NCBI RefSeq assembly: GCF_020497125.1
Contig: NC_059081.1
Location: 66,050,768-66,114,767, forward strand
Reading direction: 5' to 3'
From: Mauremys mutica
Lineage: Eukaryota; Chordata; Testudines; Geoemydidae
DNA length: 64,000 nt
Shown: piece after piece, positions 22,901 through 35,040 of the stretch
Numbering within the stretch: the stretch's first letter is position 1
Layout: each line of letters begins with the position of its first letter
Notes under the pieces: generated by a model
Databases searched by the model: none
What the model was told of the DNA's origin: nothing
The model's input: only the letters and a program-made list of their open reading frames with translations
Made by a program: the position numbers and the translations under genes

Positions 22901-24189
22901 GAGACTGAAGAAGAATTCACAGAAGACTCATGGCTTAGTCCTTTATAAAATGCACTTGACTAGGGCTGCCTAAATTATTGTGTTTTTACCCCACAGGCCA
23001 GAATTCTAGATCTTGACCTTCCTATATTTGCATGTTATAGTGATCCCCTCTGAAACCTCTGTGCAAAGGAGTGAATAGTTCTGACAAGGACAATCAGAAC
23101 CGGGATAGGAGGAAGTCAGGCCTTTCGGGAACATTAGAAGGATGAATGCCAGGATAGCGATTATTCTGGAGACAGCCCATTGCTTTGGGATGTTCTGCTG
23201 GTTCAGATGGCTCAGTAACACATTCTGTTGTTTTCTTGGTAAGACAAGAGCTTTTATTGACCTTTGTTTTACTGCCCCAAGGTAAAACTTAAGACTATTT
23301 CAAATGGATGTTTAATTTTGTAAATATTTATGTCAGGACACATTTGGCCATTCCAGATACTCCCCAAGCCACTCCCCCTTTACTCATTACATTTTCCCCA
23401 GTCCTTTTACTTTATCCCTCCTTTCATTTCCTACACTTTGTTTGGTGATCTTGGTTTTGTTATCTTGTGTACTTTGAAATAACTGCACCACATGTTCTTG
23501 ATTCTTTTCCTTCACATCCCTTTGTGAAGTCCATCTCTTCAAACAGTATCTCCTGTTTTATCATTTTATGCTCCCCACAACCTCTCTTACTTTGTTTAGA
23601 GTTTGTCTCATCACCAATATGGTCCAGTACATAGAAGCAATTAGCACATAGACGATGAGCCGAAGTTTCAAGGAGAAAATGTCAAGAATTGCACAAAGGA
23701 AGCCATTTGCAGTGCAACCAACAAATTGTATTGGTCCTACAAAACCCAGGAACTATGCCACATATTCCTGAGTGGCATCTATTGGCATCTGGCCTATTTA
23801 CATATATGCATACATCTCTTTTTCACAGCACTGCTGTAACAATCCACATTGCTTTTTAGCAACAACTTAAAATAGTTACACTCCATCAACACAGTCTGAA
23901 AATAGCTGGCCACATTTCCTGGAACAACTTTCAAGTCTAGTCCCTAAAAACCTTTCAGGACAGGGGTAATTTTGTAACATCAGTAAAGACAAATTATCAC
24001 AGAAACTAAGCAAATCTTAAGCCACCCAGTGCCAATTAAACTTGCAGGGAGGCAGCTCTAACTTAAGCCCTGTGGGAGCTTATACCACTGGAGGATCAGA
24101 CAAAGCAGAGCTATGCTCTCCAATACTGCCTTCTCACTGTTGTCATAACTGGGCCTACAGATTTACTCCAATTATGAACTCAACTGTAA
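22901..24189. other. Sequence without recognised feature
   Basis: No gene, RNA or repeat boundary recognised in about 1.3 kb. Confidence 0.4.
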
Positions 24190-24194
24190 AAATT

Positions 24195-26096
24195 ATGTAA
24201 AAGTTGATAAGATGTCACCAAAGCTTGACTTTAGTAATGCTTTTGATACTGTCTCACATGACCATCTCATAAACAGTAGGGAAATGCAGTCTAGATGGAG
24301 CTACTATAAAGTGGCTGCAAAACTGGTTGGAAAACCATTCCCAGAGAGTAGTAAATAGGTGGTTCACAGTCATGCTGGAAGGACATAATCAGTGGGGTCC
24401 TGTAGGGATTGGTTATGGGTCTGGTTCTGTTCAATATCTTCATCAGGATTTAGATCAGGGGTGGGCAAACTATGACCCACGGGCCACATCCAACCCGCAG
24501 GCCTGTCCTGCCTGGCCCCTGAGCCCTCCCCTGCTGTACCCCTTCCCCCGCATCCTCAACTCAACATGCCGGCAGTGCGGGGGCATGGCTGGTTCCGGCC
24601 GGGCGGCCCAGCTCAGGGGTGAACACAGGGTGCCATGACACACCCCTCACGCCTCCCCCCCAGAGCCGGGCACTCGGGCAGCTCAGTACCGGCTCACCCA
24701 CCACGGGGGGGTGGGAGAGGCTGCTCTGTGGGGGCAGGGGAGCAGGCAGGTAGTGCAGGTGGCGGGAGTGCGGGGAACACGGCCCGAGGACTCAGGAGAA
24801 GCACTGGGTGGCCACGCAGCCGGCCGGAGAGAAGCGGCGCTTTGAAGGGGAAACCGCCGCTTCTCTCTGGCTGCGCGGCTGCCCCTGCTCCTCCTGAGTC
24901 CTCCACCCATGTTCACAGGGCCACATTCTGAAAGGGGATGGAGAGGTCCCAGGGGGGCAGTTAGGGACGGGGGTCCCGGGAGGGGGTGGTAAGGGGACAG
25001 GGAGGGGGAGGTTGGATGGGGGTCCTGGAGGTGGTCAGGGCAGGGGGTCCAGGAGGGGTGGTCAGGGGACCAGGAGCAGGGGGCATTGGATGGGTCAGGA
25101 GTTCTGAGGGGGGCAGTCAGGGGGCAGAAAGTGGGAGGGGGCAGATGGGAGTGGGGTAGGCTGTTTAGGGAGGCACAGCCTTCCCTACCTGGCCCTCCAT
25201 ACCGTTTCGCAACCCCGACGTGGCCCTCGGGCCAAAACGTTTGCTCACTCCCGATTTAGATAATGCTATAGAGAGCACACTTATAAAGTCTACAGACGAT
25301 ACCAAGCTGGGAGAGGTTGCAAGTGCTTTGGAGGATACAGTTAAAATTCAAAATGATCTGAACAAACTAGAGAAATGGTCTGAAGTAAATAGGAAAATTC
25401 AACAAGGACAAATGCAAAGTATTCCATTTAGGAAGGCGCAATCAGTTGCACACATACAAAATGGGAAATTACTGCCTAGGAAGGAGTACTGCAGATAGGG
25501 ATCTGGGGGTCATAGTGGACCATAAGCTAAATATGAGTCAACAGTGTAACACTGTTGGGGGGGGGAAGTGAACCTCATTCTGGGATGTATTAACAGGAAT
25601 GTTGTAAGCAAGCCACAAGAAGTAATTCTTCTTCTCTACTCCACACTGATTAGGCCTCAACTCGAGTATTGTGTCCAGTTCTGGGCGCCATATTTCAGGA
25701 AAGATGTGGACAAATTGGAGAAAGTCCAGAGAAGAGCAACAAAATGATTAAAGGTCTAGAAAAATGACCTATTAGGGAAGATTGAAAAAATTGGTTTGTT
25801 TAGTCTGGAAAAGAGAAGACTGAGAGGGGACATGAAAGTACATAAAAGATTCTTACACGAAGGAGGGAGAAAAATTGTTCTCTTTAACCTCTAAGGACAG
25901 GACAAGAAGCAATGGGCTTAAACTGCAGCAAGGGAGGTTTAGGTTGGACATTAGGAAAAAGTTTCTAACTGTCAGGGTGGTTATACACCGGAATAAATTG
26001 CCTAGGGAGGTTGTAGAATCTCGGTCATTGGAGATTTTTAAGAGCAGGTTAGATAAACACTTGTCAGGAATGGTCCAGTACTTAGTCCTGCCATGA
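24195..26096 (+). pseudogene. CR1 reverse transcriptase remnant
   Basis: Pieces of the RT domain survive in at least three frames: motif A-like FDTVSHD near 24235-24275, the NWLENHSQRVV block at 24320-24355, the catalytic-region TDDTKL (canonically FADDTKL) at about 25290-25310, and the C-terminal REVVESRSLEIFKSRLD block at 26000-26060. In this copy the usual aromatic-ADD is altered. No endonuclease domain is present. Not functional. Confidence 0.8.
24456..25253. mobile_element. Non-autonomous hAT element, 798 bp, inside CR1
   Basis: Left end CAGGGGTGGGCAAAC and complemented right end CGGGAGTGAGCAAAC match at 12 of 15. Perfect 8-bp duplications ATTTAGAT (24448-24455, 25254-25261) prove insertion into the CR1 copy. 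The interior is GC-rich with a G-rich tandem region (about 24955-25150) like that of 46228-47149. No transposase. Proline/arginine-rich frames in it are artefacts of composition. Confidence 0.93.
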
Positions 26097-26155
26097 GTGG
26101 AGGGGACTGGACTAGATGACCTCTCGAGGTCCCTTCCAGTCCTATGATTCTATGA

Positions 26156-27910
26156 CCAATAACAAACGTTGATGGGGAAATGTATGAAAGGGAGACAGAA
26201 AGACTGAATTAGTCTACAAAAAGGCCTATTGATATAATTCAAGGACTGTGTTAAGATCATGCTTGGTAAACAAGAACCTGTGGGTCCAGAAAATCAGTGA
26301 ACCAAAATTGGTGTGTCAGAAACTAGGCCTAATTGGTGGACAAAATAACGATGGACTATTCCACCCATCACTCCCTTTTTGGATCCTTAAAGACAGACTT
26401 TGGAGAGAAAATGTGGAAGAAAGAGTCTACTGGAGCAAGCTTCATCATCATGGCTGCCACCGTCATCATTTTGTGGGCCCTCAGGCTTTCATCATCCTGA
26501 TCATGTGAGTTGTCCTGACCGACTGGGCTAAAGAGAGGGATCCAGATGACATCGCCCCCACTACCAGGTTCAGCTGAATCCCAATCACCACCTGGATGAA
26601 ACGGGATCAGACTGCAGCAGCAACTTCAGCTCACCTCAACTAATTTCTTCTACTTTACCCATCTCCCACCTCCCCCCAAAAGAAAAACCCAGTTAAAACC
26701 ATCTTTAATACCCTCTAAAAACTGTCAGGCAAGGAGTTTTTTCCTTCTAAAACTCTCTCCAGCTAAAGAGACAGGGAATAAAAAATGTTGTTAAAGTAAA
26801 AGCCTTACTTAATATTTTACATTTCAAATATTTTACTCGTTTTTTCTTTTTTTCTGTATCGTTCATAAAAAAAGTTAAAAGGATTTTTAACAGTGTGTTT
26901 GCCATAGTACTAAGCAAGCTAAAGTCTCTGTATACCAAACCATGAATCTGGTTTAACACAGTTTAATGTTGGACGGTCACTGGATTATGTTAACACCTTT
27001 GGCACTTATTCAGTCCATCTAAATTAGTATGAACCCACCCTGACCCACTCCCTCTCCCCCCGCCCACGCGCTGGGATCTGGGGATGGTATGGGACTGTTG
27101 GCCCAACTTCATGCCAGGAAAGCATTCCGCACACAGAGGAAATTCTCCCATGGCATTTTCATCCATGTTAAGTTCATCTTTGCAATGCATTTATGTAGAC
27201 CAGGGAACCTGGCCCAGAGCCTTCAGCCAAAGAGCAGGCTGTGAACTCAAGACAATTTAGGTGAGTGAGATTTAAAACATTATATAACTGTGTAAAGTCC
27301 TCCCTGACTATTTGAATCACCTTGCAAACACCTTCTACACAAAGTGAGATGCTGTCCATCAAGGACAGCCTTCAAACTGAGGAGCTAATCTTGATCCTGC
27401 TCATGCCAAATGGAGTTAAAGGCATTCGCTCTCTTTCAAAGGATGCTCAGAACCTCAGAGGCCCAGCCCTGGAGTGAGATTTGGCAATTCTGCATAGCTG
27501 CTCAGTTCACAGCGTTCACAAGTGGCTCTATGAATGGTTCTTTTTTCTCTGCTTCCCAAACTGAATTCTCCAATGATCCCACCATGCCATACATTCTCAT
27601 GTTGCTTGGTTACTATTCCACATGGCAGCATTTTCTGCTGGAAACAATTTGGGATCTTGCTGTGGCCTAGGTATGTGGGTCCTTGAGCAATCTGCCATTG
27701 AACCCACACCCAGCTTGCTTAAAGAAGCTAAGCAAGACCGTTTCAAGAGGGAGTCACTGAATTCAGAACCAGCAGGAATTGCCATCATGACATGAGTGTT
27801 ATGAAAAATAACGATGAAAACATCTAGCTGAACCTAAAAGAGGACAGAGGGAGAGATGCCATAAGTTTGATTTGGAGGAGTCCATGAGAAAGAAAATGAC
27901 AGAAAGACAC
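26156..27910. other. Sequence without recognised feature
   Basis: About 1.75 kb with no gene or clear repeat. Frames at 27410-27670 (plus) and 27455-27709 (minus) overlap and have no family signal. Confidence 0.4.
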
Positions 27911-27931
27911 AGAGAGAGAGAGAGAGAGAGA
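27911..27931. repeat. (AG)n microsatellite
   Basis: About ten AG units. Confidence 0.9.
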
Positions 27932-28334
27932 AGAAAAAGAACTGTAATAGGGGGAAAGGAAGAAGCAAAATATACAGAAAAACAATTACTCTGATTATAA
28001 GAGTGGGAAGTAAAATATTGCTGAAGACCAAGATTTAGGGTGCCTAACATGAGACACCCAAGAGGGGTCTTTTTTTCCAGATACCGCTGAGCACCTATCC
28101 TCTGAAAACCATGTAACCTAACATATACATTTCATACTAGAATCAGTGCAGATCTGGTGTTGGTTTGAGAGGGATGGGTATCCAAAATTAGGAGTTTGTC
28201 CATCCATAGTGCCAAATCCTTAGTCATCCAAGGCAATGTTTAGAGTCAAAATGCATTTTTCTCCTGGTCTTCAAGTCCTTATACAATAAAACAGGGATCC
28301 AGAACTTGAAGGAAAAAAAAATCAAATGTTTACT

Positions 28335-28460
28335 AATTATTATTGTATTATCGTAGCACCTAGGAACCCCAGTCATGGGACAGGACCCCATTGTGCTAGG
28401 TGCTGTACGAACACAAAACAACAAGCTGGCCCCTGCCCCAAAGAGCTTATCATCTAGATA
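28335..28460 (-). repeat. MIR/L2-type tail, minus strand
   Basis: TATTATCGTAGCACCTAGGA, ACCCCAGTCATGGGACAGGA, TTGTGCTAGGTGCTGTACGA and CCCTGCCCCAAAGAGCTT: near-complete complement of the dispersed tail. Confidence 0.65.
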
Positions 28461-28820
28461 GAGATGATAAATAAAATTAAGGTGCAGTTTTCTTCTGAAA
28501 GTAAATGACTGCTCTATTCTCTTTATTGCCTAGCTACCACTATGATCTTCCCCCCAGTTGCTGGGCAAAGCAACTACAGCTCCAGTTAAAATGAACTGTG
28601 CAAAAAGTGGTTTTTGCTCTTCTGCTGTGTTACTGCATACTTGAATAAAAACTTTTTTTGGGGCTGCAAATCTATAGCTTCCTGGGGTTTGCAGAAGGGA
28701 CTTCCCCACTAACCTATAACCAGCACTTCAGACTGCTTGGGCGTTCGTCCTACATTGAAAGAGGCAGTAGGAAGTGCTTTTTCTGAGATCTGTCTTGTAT
28801 GTTCATTATTTACTGAGAGG

Positions 28821-28828
<8 letters not shown>

Positions 28829-28853
<25 letters not shown>
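28829..28853. repeat. (AG)n microsatellite
   Basis: About twelve AG units after an A-run. Confidence 0.9.
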
Positions 28854-29129
28854 AACACATTTGTAATTGTCACATCTGCTTCATTAGAAAGGTGAAGCAT
28901 AAACATGTCTAAATTCACAGCACACAAATTATATCAGCCAAGAGTAGGATTTGAATTTAGATACAGAGCCAGGGAATCTCAGGCTCTAACAGCTCTTTCT
29001 GGTTGTTATAGCTAATATGTTTTAGTGAAATTATTCCAATATAGAATGCCACACATGGTGAAAATACACCAATAAAAAATGAGCAATAATAAATTAAAGG
29101 AAGATCAGATATTTTTCAGAGATGCACTA

Positions 29130-29255
29130 ATTCAACCATATGTTATTTGGCTTGATGCAGAAGATCACCCAATGACTTCTAGGATCTGTGTTATGTAGAA
29201 GGTTAAATTAGATGACCATAGTGTTTCCTTCTGGCCTTATAAATCAATGAACAAT
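29130..29255 (+). repeat. CR1 tail, plus strand
   Basis: TTAAATTAGATGACCATAGT, then TTCCTTCTGGCCTTATAAAT: the CR1 3' end of the 'tagatgaccat..gtcccttctggcctta' subtype, same subtype as the minus copies at 7.2 and 22.7 kb. Confidence 0.65.
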
Positions 29256-29874
29256 GTAAAGATGTCAGTCTGCTATTAACTGAAAGAATCAGTATATGTA
29301 TGCTGCCACGTGCATAATTTCCCTGGATGTTGCCTTGCTTCCCATAATTATTTATTTAGTTTAACAGGGGGAGAGGGGAAAACAATTAAAAAATGGTGGT
29401 TCTTGCAGATTGCTCTTGAAAGTGGAACGATTCATAGCCAGCTTTTCATCCATGATTAATGGTGGGATAAAGAAGCATTAACTCCTCCCTACTAGTTTCT
29501 AAAGCACCAGATAGCATTCCACATCAGTAATAGTGCCACAATCTTACTTCGCTCAGTCCCAGTGATTTTAGCACAGCTGTTCATAGAGTAAACTACAGCC
29601 CAACATGAGTAAGGGTATCAGAGCCTCCCCGTATATAAAATGGTATGCCCAATTATCAGAGTCATGAAAATACTGCAAACCGGCGATTGGGATGAATATA
29701 CATTTTAACTCCAAAAACTTTTTCGCTGGAATGTCTTCCTGTTCCTTTTTATTTACTGTTTGCAAACATTTGCCTGACTGAGGTTTTTTTCCCCCCACAA
29801 CTAGTTGGGGAATGATGTTCTTTGGGTCTGAGCATCTTCATATTCAAGCAATGTTAAGCTAAAAGAATACTGAA

Positions 29875-30125
29875 AAGACTATAATGCCATTATGTAAGTC
29901 ACTTCTACACCCCTCCCTCCCCCCTGGACTACTGTGTTCCATTGTGGTTACCCTATCTTGAAAGAGAGATCACAGAAATAGAAGGGGTTCAGAGACTGTT
30001 GACAAAAATTATTCAAGGCATGAAGAGAGACTGGCAAGTCTGGCTCTGGTTAAGTTTAGAGAGGAGATGAATAACTGGGGACTTGGTAGTGGTGTGCAAG
30101 ACAATGAATAGGACAGAAATGCAAA
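29875..30125 (+). repeat. CR1 3' RT region, plus strand
   Basis: GGACTACTGTGTTCCATTGT, GGTTACCCTATCTTGAAAGA and the GAAGGGGTTCAGAGACTGTT region correspond to the CR1 coding stretch encoding '...YCVQFWxP...LERVQ..' . Frame is broken; no tail remains. Confidence 0.65.
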
Positions 30126-30289
30126 TCTGGTATGTTTGATTATCCTGTAGTTTTACCCTGAGGTGAGGCCAGCCCCAGGCAGGGGTACAGTACTGACCTT
30201 GCCTAATTTACCTTGTCTCCATTGTTTTTACTTTGGGATAACTCATGTTAACACATTAACCACCCCCAACATATCCAAATATACCATTT

Positions 30290-30900
30290 TTAGCAATGGA
30301 GACAGAGGCCTAGGAAAGCTGTAAGAGGCGTGGTTTTGCCACTCTGAAAGGCTAATTTAACAAAGCCATTTAAATGCGTGTAGGTCAGGAAGCTGTCTGA
30401 TACCCTCCTTTGCACACATTTAAACAAGCAGTTTTGGCAGCAGCTGTCAAACCCCCTTGATTCACCCGTCTGAAATTGGATGGTCATTGAAACAAATATT
30501 TAATTGAATGTTAATGCCACTTAACTGTATTAATTTCACTGTTTTGCAGCAATTTCCATGATTCACCCAGACAGGATTAAGCGCTAACATTGCAGCAGCC
30601 TGCCCTATGTGTCACTTGCAGCCAAGATTTGAAACATATGTAGTGGTGCTAATTGAATTCAGGTGATACTACTGTAGGTTGAAAGATAATTTTTCACACC
30701 TTATCAGCGCTAATGAAGTGTCTAACTGCATTCAAGAGACACCACTGCTGTTACAAAGGTAATTTCTTGCACTTCGTCAGAGCTTGATGCCACACACTTA
30801 GCAACTTTGGCTAGCCAAAAATATCATATCCTCGGAATTAATGAGGTGCTTATATGTTTTTAATGAATGGGGGAGTTTTAAAATAATCCCTTAGGAACTC
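30290..30900. other. Complex single-copy-looking block, possible CNE
   Basis: About 600 bp of balanced composition without any repeat signature, dense in homeodomain-type words (TTTAATTGAATG, TATTAATTTCAC, GTGCTAATTGAATT, GCTAATGAAG, GGAATTAATGAGG) and a CAGCAGCTGTCAAA motif. This is the look of conserved enhancer-type sequence, but conservation cannot be tested here. Confidence 0.25.
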
Positions 30901-33639
30901 CTATGAATGCCGGACTCATGATGATGGGCTTTGCCTAGCAGCGGAGGGGCTCCTGCCTGAGTGTGCATGTGCCACTACTGCCCTCTAGGGGATGGCATGT
31001 CAGACCTCATGTACGATAGTCACTTGGCCTACAGAGGAATCATATAATCCCAAATTATACTCCACCTAAAGGACAGCCTCCTTTTACTCTAGTGGTAGAA
31101 GCTTGTGCTCCTGGAGCCAAGGAACCCAGTTTCTCTCTCTGCTCATGAATGCAAAGTAGCAGCAGTGATGCAGAGAAATCCTTCTTTGGTCAGGGAAGAA
31201 TGACCAGGAAAGGTTAAAGCTGTCGGATTCTGCAATTGCTCCTTGACTCCCTGGATCTCAGCACTAGACACACTGTGTGTGCACTTCGTTGTTCCTGTAA
31301 GAGAACACTGCATAGTAGCCATTACCTCCTTCAGCCCTCCACTGTATCTCTTACTCTTTCTACCAGTAGGCTATGGTACTGCTGGTAAGAAAGTTGAACA
31401 TTTTTTTTTGCCAGGGAGAAGCCAGCAGATGGCTTGGTGGCCACATTACAGCTGGAAACTCATTGACCTATTTGCTTCCAGTATATGTCACTGTGCTCAA
31501 GAGAGTTAAGAATTCTCTCTCCTTCTGGGCTACGTTTTGAGGTTCACTGCACCAGCACACAATGGGAACAATACATTCTTGCTCTTCTCTGGAATGGGTC
31601 ACAATCAAAACAGCCAGTTAGCTATATGTCACCTCCTGGGGTGCCTTCTAAGGTCAACAGGAAACAAATAGACTAAAGGATAGGATTCTGTCATTCAAAG
31701 TATTTCTTATGGAGAGACAACATTTATTTGACAGACATTCTTTGCATAGAGCCCTTTCTTTATGCTGGTGTCACTAGGGTCTCACTGGCCATGCTCAGTC
31801 AAGGTGGAATATCCAGTCCCAAGACTATCTTTAAATACAAGTTCCTGGTGAGGTGGGAATCTACATGTTTTACATGAGGGGGTCAATGATGGAGCAATCT
31901 GCACCTCCAGGAATAAGGAGGAAAAGCACCAAGCACTCCTCAGATGCAACCAACAAACTAGCCCCTATGTGTTTCTTCATGGAAAAATCTTGGGCATGAA
32001 AGGTCTCCTGTTCCACTTTCTTGCCTTAGCATGGTTTCCTCCTCCATCTTGGGAAGCAGACTTTTGGACCAAGAGCTGAATCAGATTCTATTTGTCACTG
32101 GACACCAAAATTGACTGTGTGGTGATGAGACAAAGTAGCAGCACATATTTGACAAAGCCCCCCGGCTATGGTCTTGACTACCACTGGCATCAAACTTTGA
32201 TGAAGGAGACACATCTGAGAGGCACTTAAACGGGGCTAATATGTGTAATGTTAGCAGACTATGGGAACAGGGTTGGGAAACAGGAATACAACTAACAACA
32301 ATAAGCTATAGCTATAATGGTGAACTATGTTTACCTTTAACACTTGTGTACCATTATCCATCTCTGAAATGTTCTACAAACTGGTGTCAGAAACAAACAA
32401 TGACTTAAATGAAGTTAGGAGAGTCTAGAGAAACCTCATTTAAAATTAAAATTTGAAATTAAGTGCTTGCATTAAATAGTATAATATGAACTAGAATGTA
32501 AGGAAATGCCAATCAATACAAAGCATAATGCTCCCTCCCCATCTTGTCTCCAAAATGCTTGAACAATTGGAACTAATCTTATGACATATGCCTTAGAATT
32601 GCCTAAGGAAGATGCAAGGCCTAATTTGGGGCTATAATACATGTATACAACTCCCTTGGAGCACCGGGCAGAGTCTGACCAACTAGATATAGATCAACCA
32701 GAGGTGTCCTTGGCGCTAATATTTCCCACTTTTGTACTGAACAACCTTGTCCTGAAATAAAAATAGGATACAACCTCCCCCTGCCCCTTAATTCTCTTTA
32801 CCTTGTCAGTAGGTGTCTTGACTAGAACTGGGCAGGAAATCATTTTGAGATTTCAAAAATTTTTCCTAGTCCATATCAAGATGAGACTTGAGAAAAGGGA
32901 AAAGAAACCCATACCTTACGTTCCCCAGAATAGCCAAGAGCCCAGTGTTCAGGTTCAGGTGCAATCAGCTGAGATGCCGGATACACAGGTTCAAGTCCCT
33001 TCTCTACCTGATTTACAGTAGAGACTTGACCTAGATCTCCCACCATTCCAGCTGACTGCTTGAACCAAGCAACTATTGGCCAGACTGGAGAGAGTAAATG
33101 TGGGTCACATATCCTGGACCTCTGGAAAGTTTCACCAAAACTGATACATTCCAATTAGAAGTTTTAGTTTTGAGAAAGTAGAATTTTTTAACAAAAAGTG
33201 TTTAACTGAAAAACAAACTAAAAACAACAACCAAGCCTGCTCAAATATTCACCCTTCTTCTAGTTCACTAGTTCCTTAAGTTCCTTAATCTTGCATCCTA
33301 AAGTTCTTTAGTTCCCATATCCCACAGCTCTTCAGAGCCTCAAACTCTAATTGATTTGTCCTTTCACCACAAATCAAGGTGGTTCTGACTGGCTGCTGAA
33401 CAGACCTCTTCTCGGCTCAAGCTGTGTGTCCTTCATCCTCATATTCTGGAAAGAAAGCTTTCTGATTCATGTATGCTTAAGTTATGCAGATTTTTATAAC
33501 TAAATGAACTAAAAGACAAGTCACTATAGGTCCAGAACAAATATCTAGAATATAATAAACAACTCATTAATTAAAGAGTTAGTTTCCCTAAACCAGACAA
33601 AATTAGAGCCACTGAGTGTACAGTAAAGCTAGAGCTGGC
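30901..33639. other. Sequence without recognised feature
   Basis: About 2.7 kb with no gene, RNA or clear repeat recognised; short frames at 31243-31676 and 32803-33021 lack family signal. Confidence 0.4.
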
Positions 33640-33915
33640 CAGGCACTGAGCTTTCTGTTCTGCAGGAAATTCTGACATTTTAAAAAAATGCTTTGAATTG
33701 GAAGGAAATGAAATTTTGAAGTTTCCTGGTGAAATGAAATTTAAGAAAGTCAAAATTTTGACTGAGCAGAAATGAAACTACCTATATCTAGAATTTCTAA
33801 ACAGTCATTTAGAAACAAACCAACAAAAGTAATCAAAAAGTTCCATTCCAAAATTGTTACTGAAATGCTTCATTTTGACCTTTTTTTTTTTTAAAGAAAC
33901 AATTTTTTCATTGAG
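33640..33915. repeat. AT-rich dispersed repeat
   Basis: GAAATGAAATTTTGAAGTTT, AAGTCAAAATTTTGACTGAG and AAAATTGTTACTGAAATGCT repeat the TTTTGA/TCAAAA vocabulary of the 53.7-54.1 kb block. Confidence 0.4.
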
Positions 33916-33931
33916 AGATGTGTTCCCATAG

Positions 33932-34053
33932 TAGGGTGACCAGATGTCCCGATTTTATAGGGACAGTCCCGATTTTTGGATCTTTTTCTTATATAGGCTC
34001 CTATTACCCCCCACCCCGTCCCAATTTTTCACATTTGCTATCTGGTCACCCTA
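33932..34053 (+). mobile_element. 122-bp MITE, TAGGGTGACCAGA family (copy 1)
   Basis: Terminal inverted repeats TAGGGTGACCAGAT and, complemented, TAGGGTGACCAGAT. Flanked by TCCCATAG (33924-33931) and TCCCATGG (34054-34061), an 8-bp duplication with one mismatch, which points to the hAT superfamily. A TCTTATATAGGCTCCTAT core is shared with the copies at 44477 (inverted) and 61283. Non-coding. Confidence 0.85.
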
Positions 34054-34061
34054 TCCCATGG

Positions 34062-34962
34062 AAAGATTTGATTTCAGTGAAATGGCATTTTCTCATGGAA
34101 GACTTTCCATCAAAAGATTTTCTGCCAGCTCTAAGTAAACCAAGGCTTCTTCACTGTAGTTCAACCACATCATTGCTTTTTACAACAGCTGAGGATACAG
34201 AGCTATACCCACACCAGGAAGCTAGCACACAGAGAACATGTGGACTATTTCTCTTGCTGTCATTGCAAATTTCATACCATTTTGTACCTCTTCCCTCTCA
34301 ACAGTACTGAGTTATAGTTTGGTTCCTTCCAACGGAGATCACTGGAGAGCAAAGTTAGAGTCAATATGGAGAGTGGAGGATGAAATTAATTCACGATTAA
34401 AAAAAATATCTTTCAGTTAAAGACGCTTCAGGTGACTTCTCCCTCTCTTGATCTTCTGTACTCTGTCAGGTGAAACATTGTCTCAGAAAGCAATTGGGGG
34501 TATAGACAAAGCTGCATGGATTAATCCCAAATCTGCTAGCGTAATGTGTCACACAACTGATAATGTAATTACCTCCAAACTAGCCAGCTAAAAGCAGCCA
34601 GCAATCCAAGGGGAAACCTTGTTCTTTATCCCCTCAGCCAGTGAACACACCTCAAGACCACTGCTGCTGTGCAGAATCCTGTTAATCAATGGCATGAGGA
34701 TTGCTTGTTTTCAGGCTCTGCTCTAGTGAGCAATTATACCACCCAGTTCTTTGGTAATGGAAGGGCACCAAGATTTACAAAGGAACAACAGATGGCAGAG
34801 TACAAAGTGTTTTACAGAGGCTAAAACAGGAAAAGGGTTAAAGAGGAACCAGCAAAGGATTTGTATGGGCTAGTCATATTAGAAGCTGTCAAATGTCCAA
34901 ACGTGTATCACAGGAAGATATTTCAGGAAAAGGTATATTGTTTCCTGTTGTGTAGTGTGTCA
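34062..34962. other. Sequence without recognised feature
   Basis: No gene or repeat recognised. Confidence 0.4.
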
Positions 34963-35040
34963 GGCCAGATCCTCAGCTGGTGTCAATCAAGGTAGCTTCA
35001 ATGCAGCTATGTTGATTTACATCAGCAGAGGATCTGACCC
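34963..35040. repeat. 78-bp palindromic element
   Basis: GGCCAGATCCTCAGCTGGTG on the left against the complement of GGGTCAGATCCTCTGCTGAT on the right. Half-copies occur at about 56148-56175 and 63835-63885. Possibly a tiny MITE; no clear target duplication. Confidence 0.6.

Larger units (their letters stand above)
24190..26155 (+). mobile_element. CR1 LINE 3' half, interrupted by hAT
   Basis: The left part encodes a reverse-transcriptase motif (DFSNAFDTVSHDHLI) and NWLENHSQRVV; the right part encodes TDDTKLGEVA, LEKWSE and, at 25875-26096, RFRLDIRKKFLTVRV and LPREVVESRSLEIFKSRLD. The 3' end shows GACCTCTCGAGGTCCCTTCC, GTCCTATGATTCTATGA. Order and words are those of amniote CR1. It is 5'-truncated, has frameshifts and stops, and is split by the hAT at 24456-25253. 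CR1 copies itself by target-primed reverse transcription; this copy is dead. Confidence 0.9.
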
